Assembly (NCBI GenBank): GCA_013792135.1
Contig: VMSP01000110.1
Location: 1-64,000 of the forward strand
Source of the DNA: Desulfocapsa sp.
GTDB taxonomy: Bacteria > Desulfobacterota > Desulfobulbia > Desulfobulbales > Desulfocapsaceae
DNA: 64,000 bases
Reading direction: 5' to 3'
Shown here: one piece after another, positions 53,776 through 62,711 of the stretch
Layout of the letters: each line of letters begins with the position of its first letter
Numbering within the stretch: the first letter of the stretch is position 1
The notes under the pieces: generated by a model
Seen by the model: the letters and a program-made list of their open reading frames with translations, nothing else
What the model was told of the DNA's origin: nothing
Databases searched by the model: none
Made by a program: the position numbers and the translations under genes

Positions 53776-55506
53776 TTACCGCAGGCCAGGGATCTGATAG
53801 GTATGGATATAACCAATAGTCTGCACGTTATCATCAGTCATAGTGGTAAAGCCGGAGATATCGGTGCCGGAATAATCTACGCTGCCAAACACTGTCCCAA
53901 ATATCGGCATCGCTGTGTCAACCCAAGTCCCTGTAACTCCTTCCACAAGCACATTCACTTTACCATCATAGGTTGCCTGAAGACCCCCACCCGGTTGGGT
54001 AAGCACCCGCCCACGATTCATAAACGTGTTTCCTCGTCCATACTCATACGGGTTGGTGGCGAAATTGAAATAGACCGGGTTTTTGCTGTAATCGATGGTT
54101 TCGTCATCGCTGAGTCCGACTACCTTGTTGATCCTGAGGATGGAGTTGAGGTAAACAATCTCGTCCATGGTGATTGATCCGCTTTTATCGGCCGCCGAAG
54201 CAAAAAATGTGGCGCTGAAAGGAAGGTCGTCCCCGCGGCAGACATCGGACGTCGATCGTTCGATAATCCCGTCTGCTTGCTCGTAACCATCAACAGGGAT
54301 CGACGAGACAAGCACCTTTTTCAGTGTCTTATCATACTTCGCATAGTAGGTCGTCCTATTAGCTGCATCGACCAGACTGTCGAGCCCCATATCCTTCATG
54401 AGCTCGATATTGATGGTCGGACGCAACTCCGTGGACGGGCCATCCTCAATTACATTAGGATTGCCGCCGTTTTTCGACATGACGATGGGTGCTCGCTCAT
54501 TCGCTGGAGTGATCAGGTTGCCGTCCTTCATCAGCTTGACGTAGATCGCCAGGTTTTCCCGGGGTGAGTCGATGGTCTTCGTCACTTCTTCTAGCCAGAC
54601 GGGAGAGCCGTCGGGGTTGGTGAGAAATTCATCATAAACGTCGGTGGTCAACACCAACCGGCCGGTAGCATCAAGGACGATTTTCTTGGCATTGTTCAGA
54701 TTTGTGATCGCCTCATCAAAGGCCTTATTGTGTATCGCCTCAGGGGACCGCGCCATACTGAGGCGGCCGAATGAGACTTCCTGGATAAGATCAGGATAGG
54801 AAATTTCCGTGTAATAGGTGACAGAATTCCATACCTCGCCAGCTGCCAGGAAAACGGCATCCGTTACAGCGCAATCGGTTGTGGAGTGAGTTGCATCATA
54901 AATGTAATCCAGAGGAAGACGGTTCTCGTTGAGCACTGTCTTGGAGGATATGTCGCCCCAACGTACTGAGTCAGCCACCGGTTGCACACACTGGCTGGGA
55001 TAGGGAGCGGGGTAATACAAAGTCCCAGTATCCGGATTGGCTACAGGCACATCATAATCATCCAGTACTTGGTACGTGGCAAATATCTCGCTCAATTTCG
55101 GTTCACCGCCAACGGCAGTTGCCGTGGTCCACGCCTGCTGCCATACTTGGCAGGGAGTGCTGCCACAGACCAGGGGATCACCAGTCACCTGCTCCATGAT
55201 GGGGTTACCACTTGTATCAAATGCCGGCACGTTTTTGGTTTCCCCTCCCATATAACGGGCAATGACATAGAGGTCACCGTAGAGCTGGCCCTGCTCCGAC
55301 GGTTCGCCACCTCCGCCGCCACCTCCGCCGCCACCTCCGCCGCCTCCTCCTCCGCCGCCTCCACCGCCGCCACCGCCACCTCCGCCACCGCCGGCCTTCG
55401 AACCTGCAGGCTTGGCCATGCCAACCGTCTCCCCATTGACAGTTATGCCATTGAGCGTAAGACCCAGAAACAAGAGGCATACTATAACATACAGTGAATT
55501 TTTCAT
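53776..55506 (-). CDS. Exported protein with 29-residue polyglycine tract
   Basis: A 576-residue protein; ATG 55506 has GGAGG 7 nt before it. A signal peptide (VIVCLLFLGLTLNGI) is followed by an uninterrupted run of 29 glycines (about 38-66), then a 510-residue globular part that is rich in Asp and aromatic residues and has Cys pairs (DPLVCGSTPCQVW, STTDCAV). I recognise no family. Polyglycine may be a flexible linker or a surface-adhesive element. It lies among mobile-element debris. Confidence 0.7.
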   Translation of the reverse strand: MKNSLYVIVCLLFLGLTLNGITVNGETVGMAKPAGSKAGGGGGGGGGGGGGGGGGGGGGGGGGGGGGEPSEQGQLYGDLYVIARYMGGETKNVPAFDTSGNPIMEQVTGDPLVCGSTPCQVWQQAWTTATAVGGEPKLSEIFATYQVLDDYDVPVANPDTGTLYYPAPYPSQCVQPVADSVRWGDISSKTVLNENRLPLDYIYDATHSTTDCAVTDAVFLAAGEVWNSVTYYTEISYPDLIQEVSFGRLSMARSPEAIHNKAFDEAITNLNNAKKIVLDATGRLVLTTDVYDEFLTNPDGSPVWLEEVTKTIDSPRENLAIYVKLMKDGNLITPANERAPIVMSKNGGNPNVIEDGPSTELRPTINIELMKDMGLDSLVDAANRTTYYAKYDKTLKKVLVSSIPVDGYEQADGIIERSTSDVCRGDDLPFSATFFASAADKSGSITMDEIVYLNSILRINKVVGLSDDETIDYSKNPVYFNFATNPYEYGRGNTFMNRGRVLTQPGGGLQATYDGKVNVLVEGVTGTWVDTAMPIFGTVFGSVDYSGTDISGFTTMTDDNVQTIGYIHTYQIPGLR

Positions 55507-55870
55507 GATTATCCTCCATGAGTAAAAAAGAATGTTGTTAGAGCGTTTCACGTTCTCCTCGTTGAGCAAAGCAGTATGAAGTGAAATTTTATTTTAAGTT
55601 GTTCTTGCCATTGCCTTACTGTCCGCTGTCGCCCAAGGTTCTGCCGGCTCCGGCAATGGGGATAAGCCACGCATAGTGTCTATCTTATATAAACACTATG
55701 CGTTAGAAAAAATGAGAAAACAATGGAATAAAAGTAGGTAGGGAATAGATAGGAAAACTATCCATTGTGGGTGGGGTAACTATCCATACCCTGGCTCAGG
55801 TTCCACTCTGAGAAAGTGCTTTTGATACTGCTATGGTGGAACAGCAGACTATTTGTCTTTGGGGAGAAGA
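55507..55870. other. 364-bp gap
   Basis: No gene seen. It holds the ribosome site of the poly-Gly gene and a short tract related to 53146-53170 (aggttn3ctctgagaaag). The inverted ctatgcgt/acgcatag bases near 55673-55697 could form a weak hairpin. Confidence 0.35.
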
Positions 55871-56352
55871 TCAGGTTTTGGAAGACAAATACGCTTGGAG
55901 GTTGGTCTTGTGCAGCGAGATGCCGAGTTTTTTTCTGATGTTCTTTCTATGAATACTTATTGTTCCAGGTGCAAGATTCATCAGTTCGGCGATTTCTTTG
56001 GTATCTTTCCCATATTTTACCATGTTTGCCACCTGTAGTTCCGTGGGAGTGAGTTTGTTCATTTCTGAAGAAACGACGTGGGTAAAGGAGGAGGTCAGCA
56101 TGTTTAAATTGGCTGTCAACATGTCTACTATAATCCTGTGCTGTGCATTCAGGTTGAGAGCCTTCAGTTTTTCCAGATAAGGGGTAATAAGCTTGGCGAT
56201 ATTGTCTGTAATCTTCTGTTCCAGCACGACCGTATCCTTTTCCATTTTTTTCAGCAGGACTTTCAGGGCGACATTTACGTCAAGTATTTCAGAGGTTCGT
56301 TCAGCAACTTTCTGTTCCATAATATCGTGCATATCCTGCAGTTTTAGTTCGT
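55871..56352 (-). CDS. LuxR-type HTH output domain, out of frame with the PAS gene
   Basis: About 160 residues of a coiled linker (QDMHDIMEQKVAERTSEIL) and a LuxR/GerE helix-turn-helix (LTPTELQVANMVKYGKDTKEIAELM, TISIHRKNIRKKLG), ending LQAYLSSKT. It has no convincing start of its own, and its frame runs directly into the PAS gene through the A10 tract (56356-56365 as T10). It is best read as the C-terminal half of the PAS-PAS-PAS regulator, made by slippage or lost by a one-base deletion. Confidence 0.75.
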
Positions 56353-57645
56353 TTATTTTTTTTTTGTAATATCGGTATTGGTTCCCAGGAAGCGGAGAGG
56401 GGCTCCTGTCTCGCTTTTTTCCACCACTTTTCCCCGGGACAGAAACCATTGCCATTCTCCGGCCTTGTTTTGCATCCTGAATTCCGATTCATAGTGAGGG
56501 GTTAATCCGTTCAAGTGCTCTTGAATCGCATCTATGGTTTTAGCTTTGTCGTCAGGATGGAGTAATTTCTCCCAGGTCAGAGATTTATTTTTGACATCAA
56601 ACGCTGTATATCCAAGAACCATGTACCATTTTTCACCATAATACACTTCATTGGAGATAAGATTTCTATCCCAGACTCCGTCAGTAGAGGCCTCGAGACC
56701 CAGGCGTAATCGTTCTTCATTCAGCTTTATTTGTGCTTCAATAAGTTTTAGTTCGGTTATGTTGCGGTTGCTCGCCCGTCTGCCAAGAAACTGACCCTGA
56801 GCATTGTATACGGGCTGACAGCTGTGGGCAATCCAGCGCAGCCCTCTGTCTTTAGTGATAATTCTGAATATAACGTGTTCTGCCTTTCGAGATGTGTCGC
56901 AGATGCATTCTTGATGTTTATTGAAGATCTCTCGGTCGTCCGGATGAATAATGGATAAAAAAAGTTGTGGTACGGACATGAACTCCTCTGCGGAAAAGCC
57001 GGTCAGTCCTTCGCATGATGGTGAGTTGTAAAGAAATTCTCCCGTAGGGCTCAACCAGTACTCCCAGTTATAAGTATAGTCGGCAATGGTTCTGAATTTT
57101 TCTTCACTTAGATGGATCTTTTCCTCAAAGAGTTTCTGCTTGCTGATATCACTTATGACGATGCGGTATGCAGATGTGTCATCAACTTCCTGGGCCGAGG
57201 TTGCCTGTAGATGTGCCCAGAATAAGGAGCCGTCCTCACGCACCATTCTCAACTCACATCCCTGGAGAGTTTCTTCTGTTGCTGTCAGCTGTTTGTAATG
57301 GAGGTAGTAACAGTTTTGATCTTGGGTGAAGATAAAATGGGAGAGTGGCCGATTTACGAGCTGATCTCTGACCACGCCAAGCCAATTGGCACAGGTGAGA
57401 TTGGCCTCTACAATAATTCCCTGTTCATTGAGGGTCAAATAGCCCACCGGGGCCAGATCGTAGAGGTCGAAGTAATGCGCTTGCAAGGCTTCCAGCTTGT
57501 GTTGAGTGCCTCGTAACTCCTCATTTTGCATCTCCAACTCGATTTGATGCACTTGTAGTTCATGAGCTGTGGCCTGGATTTCCAGAACTTTTTTTTCTGC
57601 CCGTTTATGCCGTTCCTGGCCTGGTATATTCGCTGTATCTGTCAT
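56353..57645 (-). CDS. PAS-PAS-PAS sensor part of a LuxR-type regulator
   Basis: A 430-residue cytoplasmic protein (ATG 57645; GTG 57669 is possible) with an N-terminal coiled coil and three PAS domains (about 55-175, 185-310 and 315-430). Each ends in a PAC motif, for example RIVISDISKQ and LGTNTDITKK. The chain stops inside KKK at the A10 tract. In one added A the frame passes into the LuxR domain, so the original gene was almost certainly a single sensor-regulator of about 590 residues. Confidence 0.8.
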   Translation of the reverse strand: MTDTANIPGQERHKRAEKKVLEIQATAHELQVHQIELEMQNEELRGTQHKLEALQAHYFDLYDLAPVGYLTLNEQGIIVEANLTCANWLGVVRDQLVNRPLSHFIFTQDQNCYYLHYKQLTATEETLQGCELRMVREDGSLFWAHLQATSAQEVDDTSAYRIVISDISKQKLFEEKIHLSEEKFRTIADYTYNWEYWLSPTGEFLYNSPSCEGLTGFSAEEFMSVPQLFLSIIHPDDREIFNKHQECICDTSRKAEHVIFRIITKDRGLRWIAHSCQPVYNAQGQFLGRRASNRNITELKLIEAQIKLNEERLRLGLEASTDGVWDRNLISNEVYYGEKWYMVLGYTAFDVKNKSLTWEKLLHPDDKAKTIDAIQEHLNGLTPHYESEFRMQNKAGEWQWFLSRGKVVEKSETGAPLRFLGTNTDITKKK

Positions 57646-57899
57646 AACCTGGTTCACTCGTTTTTCCACGTATTGTCAGTAATGTCCGTTTAGGGGATTG
57701 TAATATTCATTTAAACGTCCAAATCCTCCCTAGCCCTCCTTTTTGAGAGGTCGTGAGGAAAATCTACTCTACGCTGAAACAGCAGATTTTCGGGATATGA
57801 TTTTCTAAACCGGACATTTTGATTCGATATGTATTATCATATACTGTTTGTTCTAAAGAATTCAAATCGAAACCATTTTTCTTTCATTATAAGAGGTAA

Positions 57900-57970
57900 C
57901 CTGGAGGACAAGAGTAAATTTACGATCTTGGATCCGGGTTACTCTATTCTTAACTGGTGATGGAAAGAGT
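57900..57970 (+). pseudogene. Second, older fumarase fragment
   Basis: The plus strand encodes EDKSKFTILDPGYSILNW, then a stop, matching ENKSKFVTLNPGDSIVDW of the intact fumarase (44707-44760). The bases agree at roughly 40 of 55 positions, so this comes from a divergent fumarase rather than from a recent copy. Confidence 0.6.
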
Positions 57971-57988
57971 ACTCGCCTATTGTCGGAG

Positions 57989-58132
57989 TCAGTTGATTCG
58001 ATGGGGGTAGAGGCCGTCGGTCTCGATCCGTTCGTAGTTCAGTTTTCTGAAACCGATTGCCGTGTCAAGAATGGTTAAGGCTTCACCGCCAAGAAGTATT
58101 GATTTGGTGAGAATGCCTTCTGAGATATGCAT
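57989..58132 (-). pseudogene. Truncated 5' end of cbiM (cobalt transporter)
   Basis: A 47-codon frame from ATG 58132 encodes MHISEGILTKSILLGGEAL and then DTAIGFRKLNYERIETDG. This is the exact opening of CbiM, the membrane component of the cobalt ECF/CbiMNQO transporter. It then stops; the remaining roughly 180 codons and the cbiNQO genes are absent. No cobalamin riboswitch was recognised upstream. Confidence 0.7.
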
Positions 58133-58285
58133 TGAATATGAAAGATAAAGGTTAATTATCCAAGTCGTAGGGAATGTTGTTTTTTTTGGCTGCGACTCGG
58201 TACACTTCTATTTTTTAGTAACATCAACTGGTTATTCCCCTAAATCTGTCAAAAAGCAATGCAGGCTAGCTGCCGTTTCACGGGC

Positions 58286-58437
58286 CTAGGTGTCTGTCGG
58301 ATTATGGTGATTCAGCTTTCGTAACTTGCTGATATATAAAGAAATACCAGAAATATTGCGCAGCTTGTAATTTGTGCTATATGTAGCAATATCAGCATGT
58401 TATCTTTTTTAATTCGGATAATCCGACAGACTCCTAG
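58286..58437. mobile_element. MITE-like element, copy 1
   Basis: A 152-bp element with near-perfect 20-bp terminal inverted repeats (ctaggagtctgtcggattat, one mismatch at the left end). It is the reverse complement of the copy at 59868-60020, with nearly 90% identity by eye. The terminal CTAG could be a target duplication or part of the repeat. It has no coding content. Confidence 0.85.
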
Positions 58438-58704
58438 TCAAAGGAAATGGTAAATCGTTTGAGCATTTGTAACCACCTTTTTTTGAATTAGTATGATTTC
58501 ATCTGAAATTGATATGTGAGTCAGTGAAAAATATGGGGGTGAAATTTATGAATGATTTTTTGGGTTATCATTTATAAATGACTCTTAAATTCCTGTTAAG
58601 GGATAAATCCTGTTTGATTTGCTTCGTTTTTTATACTACAAGTTAAAAGATCCTTTTGTGGTGCGTGCATGACGTGGTGAACAATACTTGAGTTGGAGGT
58701 GTAA

Positions 58705-59805
58705 ATGAAAATCACTTGTCCCCATTGCGGGGTAGTTGGTTCCTCGCATGGCTCTATGCCTGGAGAAAAGGTCCGATGTCCGCAATGTGATAAGGCTTTT
58801 AAGATCATGCTACAAAAAATCGCCTGTCCGCATTGTGGAGTTATTGGTTCGGCGGCGGATTCTATGGTCGGCATGAAACTCAGGTGTCCGCGATGCGAGA
58901 AGGTGTTTTTACTGATGCAAGACAGGTTGATAGGGCCGTCAGTCAGTGCTATTGAGATTGCTGGAGAAGAGAGCATGTCGGCGGTGGAAAGTGGCGGTGT
59001 TGTGTCGTCTGCAGGAGGTGAGAAAACATTCCTTGAGCCTATAACAGAAATGGAGCTTGAAGTTGCTCCCGAACCGGAAGCAGAGCCCGAGGTGGAAGTT
59101 GTTCCCGAGCCGGAAGCAGAGCCCGAGGTGGAAGTTGCTCCCGAACCGGAAGCAGAGCCCGAGGTGGAAGTTGTTCCCGAGCCGGAACCAGAGCCCGAGG
59201 TGGAAGTTGCTCCCGAGCCGGAACCAGAGCCCGAGATTGAAGTTGCTCCCGCGCCGGAAGCAGAGCCCGAGATTGAAGTTGTTCCCGCGCCGGAACCAGA
59301 GCCCGAGATTGAAGTTGCTCCCGCGCCGGAAGCAGAGCCCGAGATTGAAGTTGCTCCCGAGCCGGAACCAGAGCCCGAGATTGAAGTTGTTCCCGCGCCG
59401 GAACCAGAGCCCGAGATTGAAGTTGCTCCCGCGCCGGAAGCAGAGCCCGAGATTGAAGTTGCTCCCGAACCGGAACCAGAGCTAAAAATTGTTCATGAGG
59501 CTGAGCCTGTTTTGCCGGTTGAAGAAACCAAGGGTGAAGATCAGGAAGGCGAGGGGCTTGAGTCAACAGCCATGCCTGCCCATGTCTGTGATGGTTGTGG
59601 TGAGTCTTTTCATCCAGAATTTATGCAGGAGATTGATTCTAAATTTTATTGTGGAGTCTGTCAGCTTCGTTCTGCCGCCCTGGATGCCAAAGAAAAGGCA
59701 CCAAGATTTGGTGGTGGGCAGTTACGGGGTACCCTTGCTGCACTTTTGCTTCTTGGGTTGCTTGTACTACTTGTGCTGGTGTTGAAGAAGCTTGGTATTA
59801 TCTGA
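58705..59805 (+). CDS. Zinc-ribbon membrane protein with acidic Pro/Glu repeats
   Basis: A 366-residue protein with GGAGG before the ATG. Two N-terminal zinc ribbons (CPHCGVVG with [16 protein letters not shown] with CPRCEKVF) are of the MJ0042 type. Twelve tandem 12-residue units (about 119-262; [12 protein letters not shown] and variants) follow, then a third zinc site ([12 protein letters not shown]) and one C-terminal helix ([17 protein letters not shown]). It is probably anchored in the inner membrane with the ribbons in the cytoplasm. Function unknown. The gene sits between two inverted MITE copies. Confidence 0.8.
   Translation: MKITCPHCGVVGSSHGSMPGEKVRCPQCDKAFKIMLQKIACPHCGVIGSAADSMVGMKLRCPRCEKVFLLMQDRLIGPSVSAIEIAGEESMSAVESGGVVSSAGGEKTFLEPITEMELEVAPEPEAEPEVEVVPEPEAEPEVEVAPEPEAEPEVEVVPEPEPEPEVEVAPEPEPEPEIEVAPAPEAEPEIEVVPAPEPEPEIEVAPAPEAEPEIEVAPEPEPEPEIEVVPAPEPEPEIEVAPAPEAEPEIEVAPEPEPELKIVHEAEPVLPVEETKGEDQEGEGLESTAMPAHVCDGCGESFHPEFMQEIDSKFYCGVCQLRSAALDAKEKAPRFGGGQLRGTLAALLLLGLLVLLVLVLKKLGII
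59059..59490 (+). repeat. Twelve 36-bp tandem repeats
   Basis: Twelve 36-bp units (consensus gaagttgctcccgagccgga, then acc/gcagagcccgagrtt/g) encode the acidic Pro/Glu spacer of the zinc-ribbon protein. Units alternate in A/V, E/A and P/A positions, consistent with unequal crossing-over. Confidence 0.95.
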
Positions 59806-59867
59806 TATTATAAGGAGTTTCATGCAGAGAAGTCTTTTGGGCAAATTTTATTATAGGTAAAGCGCCT

Positions 59868-60020
59868 CTAGGAGTCTGTCGGATTATCCGAATTTAAAAA
59901 AGATAACATATTGATATTGCAACATATAATACAAATTGCAAGTTGCGTAACATTTCTAGTATTTCTTTAAATATCAGTAAGTTACGAAAAGCAAATCACC
60001 ATAATCCGACAGACTCCTAG
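59868..60020. mobile_element. MITE-like element, copy 2
   Basis: A 153-bp element with perfect 20-bp terminal repeats (ctaggagtctgtcggattat and its complement), inverted relative to copy 1. It lies 63 bp after the zinc-ribbon gene and 81 bp before the chemoreceptor gene. An AT hairpin (60059-60076) lies between it and that gene. Confidence 0.88.
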
Positions 60021-60101
60021 CGGATCATAATAGTCGTTCCGAATAAAAAGACTGTAGTGTATTTTTTATAAAATACTCACATAGCTAACAATTGGAGAAA
60101 A

Positions 60102-62246
60102 ATGTTGAAAATATTTCCTCAGACAGTGAAGGCCAAATTACTTATTCTTATTGGCTTTGCTTTTTTCCTTCTGGTGGGGGGGCTTGTCGTCAGTACTGCC
60201 ATTGAGAAAAAAAAGACCTTTCTGCAGGGAGAACAACTCCGGCTTCAGGCTAAATATGAGCAGGTACAGAAGCTGTTTGAGGACAGCGCGGCAGAGGCAC
60301 TGGCCATGGCCTTTGTGGTGGCGGAAACCCGGGAGGTACAACGTCTTTTTGCAGAACGGAACCGGAGCGAACTTACTCGTATTACCTTGCCGATGTTCAA
60401 TAATCTGAAGGAGCAGCTGCAATTGGCCCAGTTTCAGTTTCTGACTCCTCCGGCCACTTCTTTTCTTCGTCTGCACAAATTGGAAAAATTTAATGATGAT
60501 TTAACCTCAACACGGCAGACCGTGGTCCAGGCTAATCAACAGAAGCAGGCAGTGTCTGGTATTGAAATAGGTCTTGCCGGCCTTGGGCTTCGGGGAGTTG
60601 TGCCTGTTGTTTTTGAGGGTAAGCATATTGGCGTCGTTGAGTTTGGTAAGGATCTCAATGATGCTCTGGTAATGCCCTTGAAAGAAAAATTAGGTGTTGA
60701 TGTCTCTGTTATTGCCCCGGAAGGGAGTGGCTTCAAGTACCTGGCCAAAACACATTCGATGTCCATTCCTGAAACCCGCTATCCGTTTCTACGCAAGGTC
60801 ATGGAGCAAGGGGCCATTGTTATTGATCAGGTTCACAAGGGTGGCAAGGATCTTCTCACCGTGTATGGGCCTTTGAAAGATTATGGTGGTAATACCATTG
60901 GTGTCTTGGCTGTTCCCAGTGATATCAGTGCCACCGTTGCGGCTATTTCCGTTAATCTGTACAAGATGATTGCTGCCGGATTTGTTTTTCTCTTTCTGTT
61001 GCTGCTGATCTTGAATTTTATCATTAATCGTTTGATTAACAACCCATTGCGGATGGTCATCGGCAAGTTTGAGAAGGCTGGCCGTGGTGATCTGACCCAA
61101 CATATAATCAGCAAGGGGCTGAAGGCGCTGAATTGTCCTGATGGATTGCAGGAGGCACATCTGGAATGCGGTTGTGACGATGCAAACTCAAACTGCTGGG
61201 AGACCTGTGGTTCTTTTGCGTCTGAGATTAAATGTCCGTGGCTTCTCACGAATAAGTTCAAGAACTGTCGGGAATGTCCTGATGGCTATCAGGCAGGAGT
61301 GCTTGATGAGTTTGCTGAACTGGGCACCTGCTTTAACGCCTTTCTGCGCAATGTAAGGAGGATAGTTATTGATCTTCAGGACAGTGTGCAGGCGATGGCT
61401 ACTTCTTCGGGTGAGCTTTCTACTCTGGCCAGAGGCATGGAGGAAGGTGCAAACAATTCATCTGAGCGGACCAATAGTGTGGCTGCCGCTGCTGAGGAGA
61501 TGAGTGCCAATATGAATTCTGTGGCGGCAGCCAGTGAGCAGGCTGCCACTAATGTAAATATGGTGGCTACTGCCACCGAGGAAATGAGTGCCACTATTTC
61601 CAGAATTGCCGACAATACTGAAAAAGCAAGTTCCATTACCCGTGCTGCGGTGGAGCAGGCTCGTGAGGCCTCTGAAAAGGTGAATGTACTTGGCAAGGCT
61701 GCAAGTGAAATCAGCAAGGTGACTGAGGTGATCAGTGAGATCTCAGAGCAGACCAATCTGCTGGCGCTGAACGCGACTATTGAGGCGGCCCGGGCCGGTG
61801 AGGCCGGCAAAGGTTTTGCCGTAGTCGCCAACGAGATCAAGGTTTTGGCCAAGCAGACGTCGGATGCCACTCAGCAGATCAAGCAGCAGATTGAAGGGAT
61901 TCAGTCATCAACGGGTGAGACCATTGACGAGATTCGTGAAATTTCAGCGGTAATTGATCAGGTCAACGAGATTGTCACCATCATTGCCACGGCTATTGAA
62001 GAGCAGGCTGCGACCACTGGTGAGATTGGCAGCAATGTGGTGCAGGCGGCCCAGGGCATCAGCCAGGTTAATGAAAACGTGGCCCAAACTTCAGCAGTCT
62101 CAGGTGATATAGCCGGTGATATCAGCGGGGTCAGCGGAGTAATTCAGGAGATGAGCCGCAGTGCCAGTGAGGTCAATGGTCGTGCCGGTGATCTGGCCGC
62201 CCTTGCCGAAAAACTCCGGGAGCTGATCAGTAGATTCAAGGTATGA
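60102..62246 (+). CDS. Methyl-accepting chemotaxis protein with Cys-rich insert
   Basis: A 714-residue receptor with a helix at about 10-30, a Cache-like periplasmic domain (about 31-285), a second helix (about 286-312), a HAMP-like segment ([18 protein letters not shown]), a 50-residue insert with eight cysteines (about 345-395: CPDG, CGCDD, CWETCG, KCPW, CREC) and an MCP signalling domain with the hairpin tip [24 protein letters not shown] precedes the ATG. The insert could hold a cytoplasmic metal or Fe-S site reporting redox state. No che genes are nearby. Confidence 0.9.
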   Translation: MLKIFPQTVKAKLLILIGFAFFLLVGGLVVSTAIEKKKTFLQGEQLRLQAKYEQVQKLFEDSAAEALAMAFVVAETREVQRLFAERNRSELTRITLPMFNNLKEQLQLAQFQFLTPPATSFLRLHKLEKFNDDLTSTRQTVVQANQQKQAVSGIEIGLAGLGLRGVVPVVFEGKHIGVVEFGKDLNDALVMPLKEKLGVDVSVIAPEGSGFKYLAKTHSMSIPETRYPFLRKVMEQGAIVIDQVHKGGKDLLTVYGPLKDYGGNTIGVLAVPSDISATVAAISVNLYKMIAAGFVFLFLLLLILNFIINRLINNPLRMVIGKFEKAGRGDLTQHIISKGLKALNCPDGLQEAHLECGCDDANSNCWETCGSFASEIKCPWLLTNKFKNCRECPDGYQAGVLDEFAELGTCFNAFLRNVRRIVIDLQDSVQAMATSSGELSTLARGMEEGANNSSERTNSVAAAAEEMSANMNSVAAASEQAATNVNMVATATEEMSATISRIADNTEKASSITRAAVEQAREASEKVNVLGKAASEISKVTEVISEISEQTNLLALNATIEAARAGEAGKGFAVVANEIKVLAKQTSDATQQIKQQIEGIQSSTGETIDEIREISAVIDQVNEIVTIIATAIEEQAATTGEIGSNVVQAAQGISQVNENVAQTSAVSGDIAGDISGVSGVIQEMSRSASEVNGRAGDLAALAEKLRELISRFKV

Positions 62247-62711
62247 TGTGAAGGAGCTCCGTAGGGTTATCGTCTGGGTGATACAATCGTTGAGTCTGGC
62301 CGTACGTCGAAGAGAGTTGTTTTCTGGTGGGGAGTGAAAACAGAGATTCTCAATTTTCGATACAAAAGCACCTTTTTTTTTGAGAGATTTTTTTTGTTAT
62401 TTCACTTGTTGTAAACGATCCTCTTCAGCATCTAATCCCAGTGAGACCGTAGGTGGTGCTGTAACAATCTTCCGAACCCGCTTAGCGATATATTTACAGC
62501 CCGTTCGGGCCCATCCATGCAATGGCTGGGGTAGCATTGCTATCGATTTATTCATGGATGAAACGGTTTTTTTTACCTGCCAAGTGAGTTCCTAGATATG
62601 TTGAGTATAATTTTCTATGATGCAATTGATGAGCTAATAGGTCAATTGTGCGGGCATTCCTGCTACAATTGATTGCAACGGATGAAGAGTCAGCCAAAAG
62701 GAGACGCTACT
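62247..62711. other. 465-bp gap before the beta-helix gene
   Basis: No supported gene. An 8-bp inverted repeat, tcaattgt (62642-62649) with acaattga, lies about 65 bp before the next start codon and could be an operator. Short open frames here (62380-62595, 62648-62830) are not protein-like. Confidence 0.4.

Larger units (their letters stand above)
57646..58704. other. 1-kb gene graveyard
   Basis: No intact gene. Besides the fumarase and cbiM fragments and the MITE listed separately, the stretch is AT-rich. It ends with GGAGG before the zinc-ribbon gene. Confidence 0.5.

Noticed and set aside
58133-58285. Cobalamin riboswitch ahead of the cbiM remnant
   Set aside because: The gccactg and B12-box-type consensus segments were not found in the expected order.
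59059-59490. CRISPR-like array or satellite
   Set aside because: The 36-bp units have no spacers and stay in frame within a protein gene.
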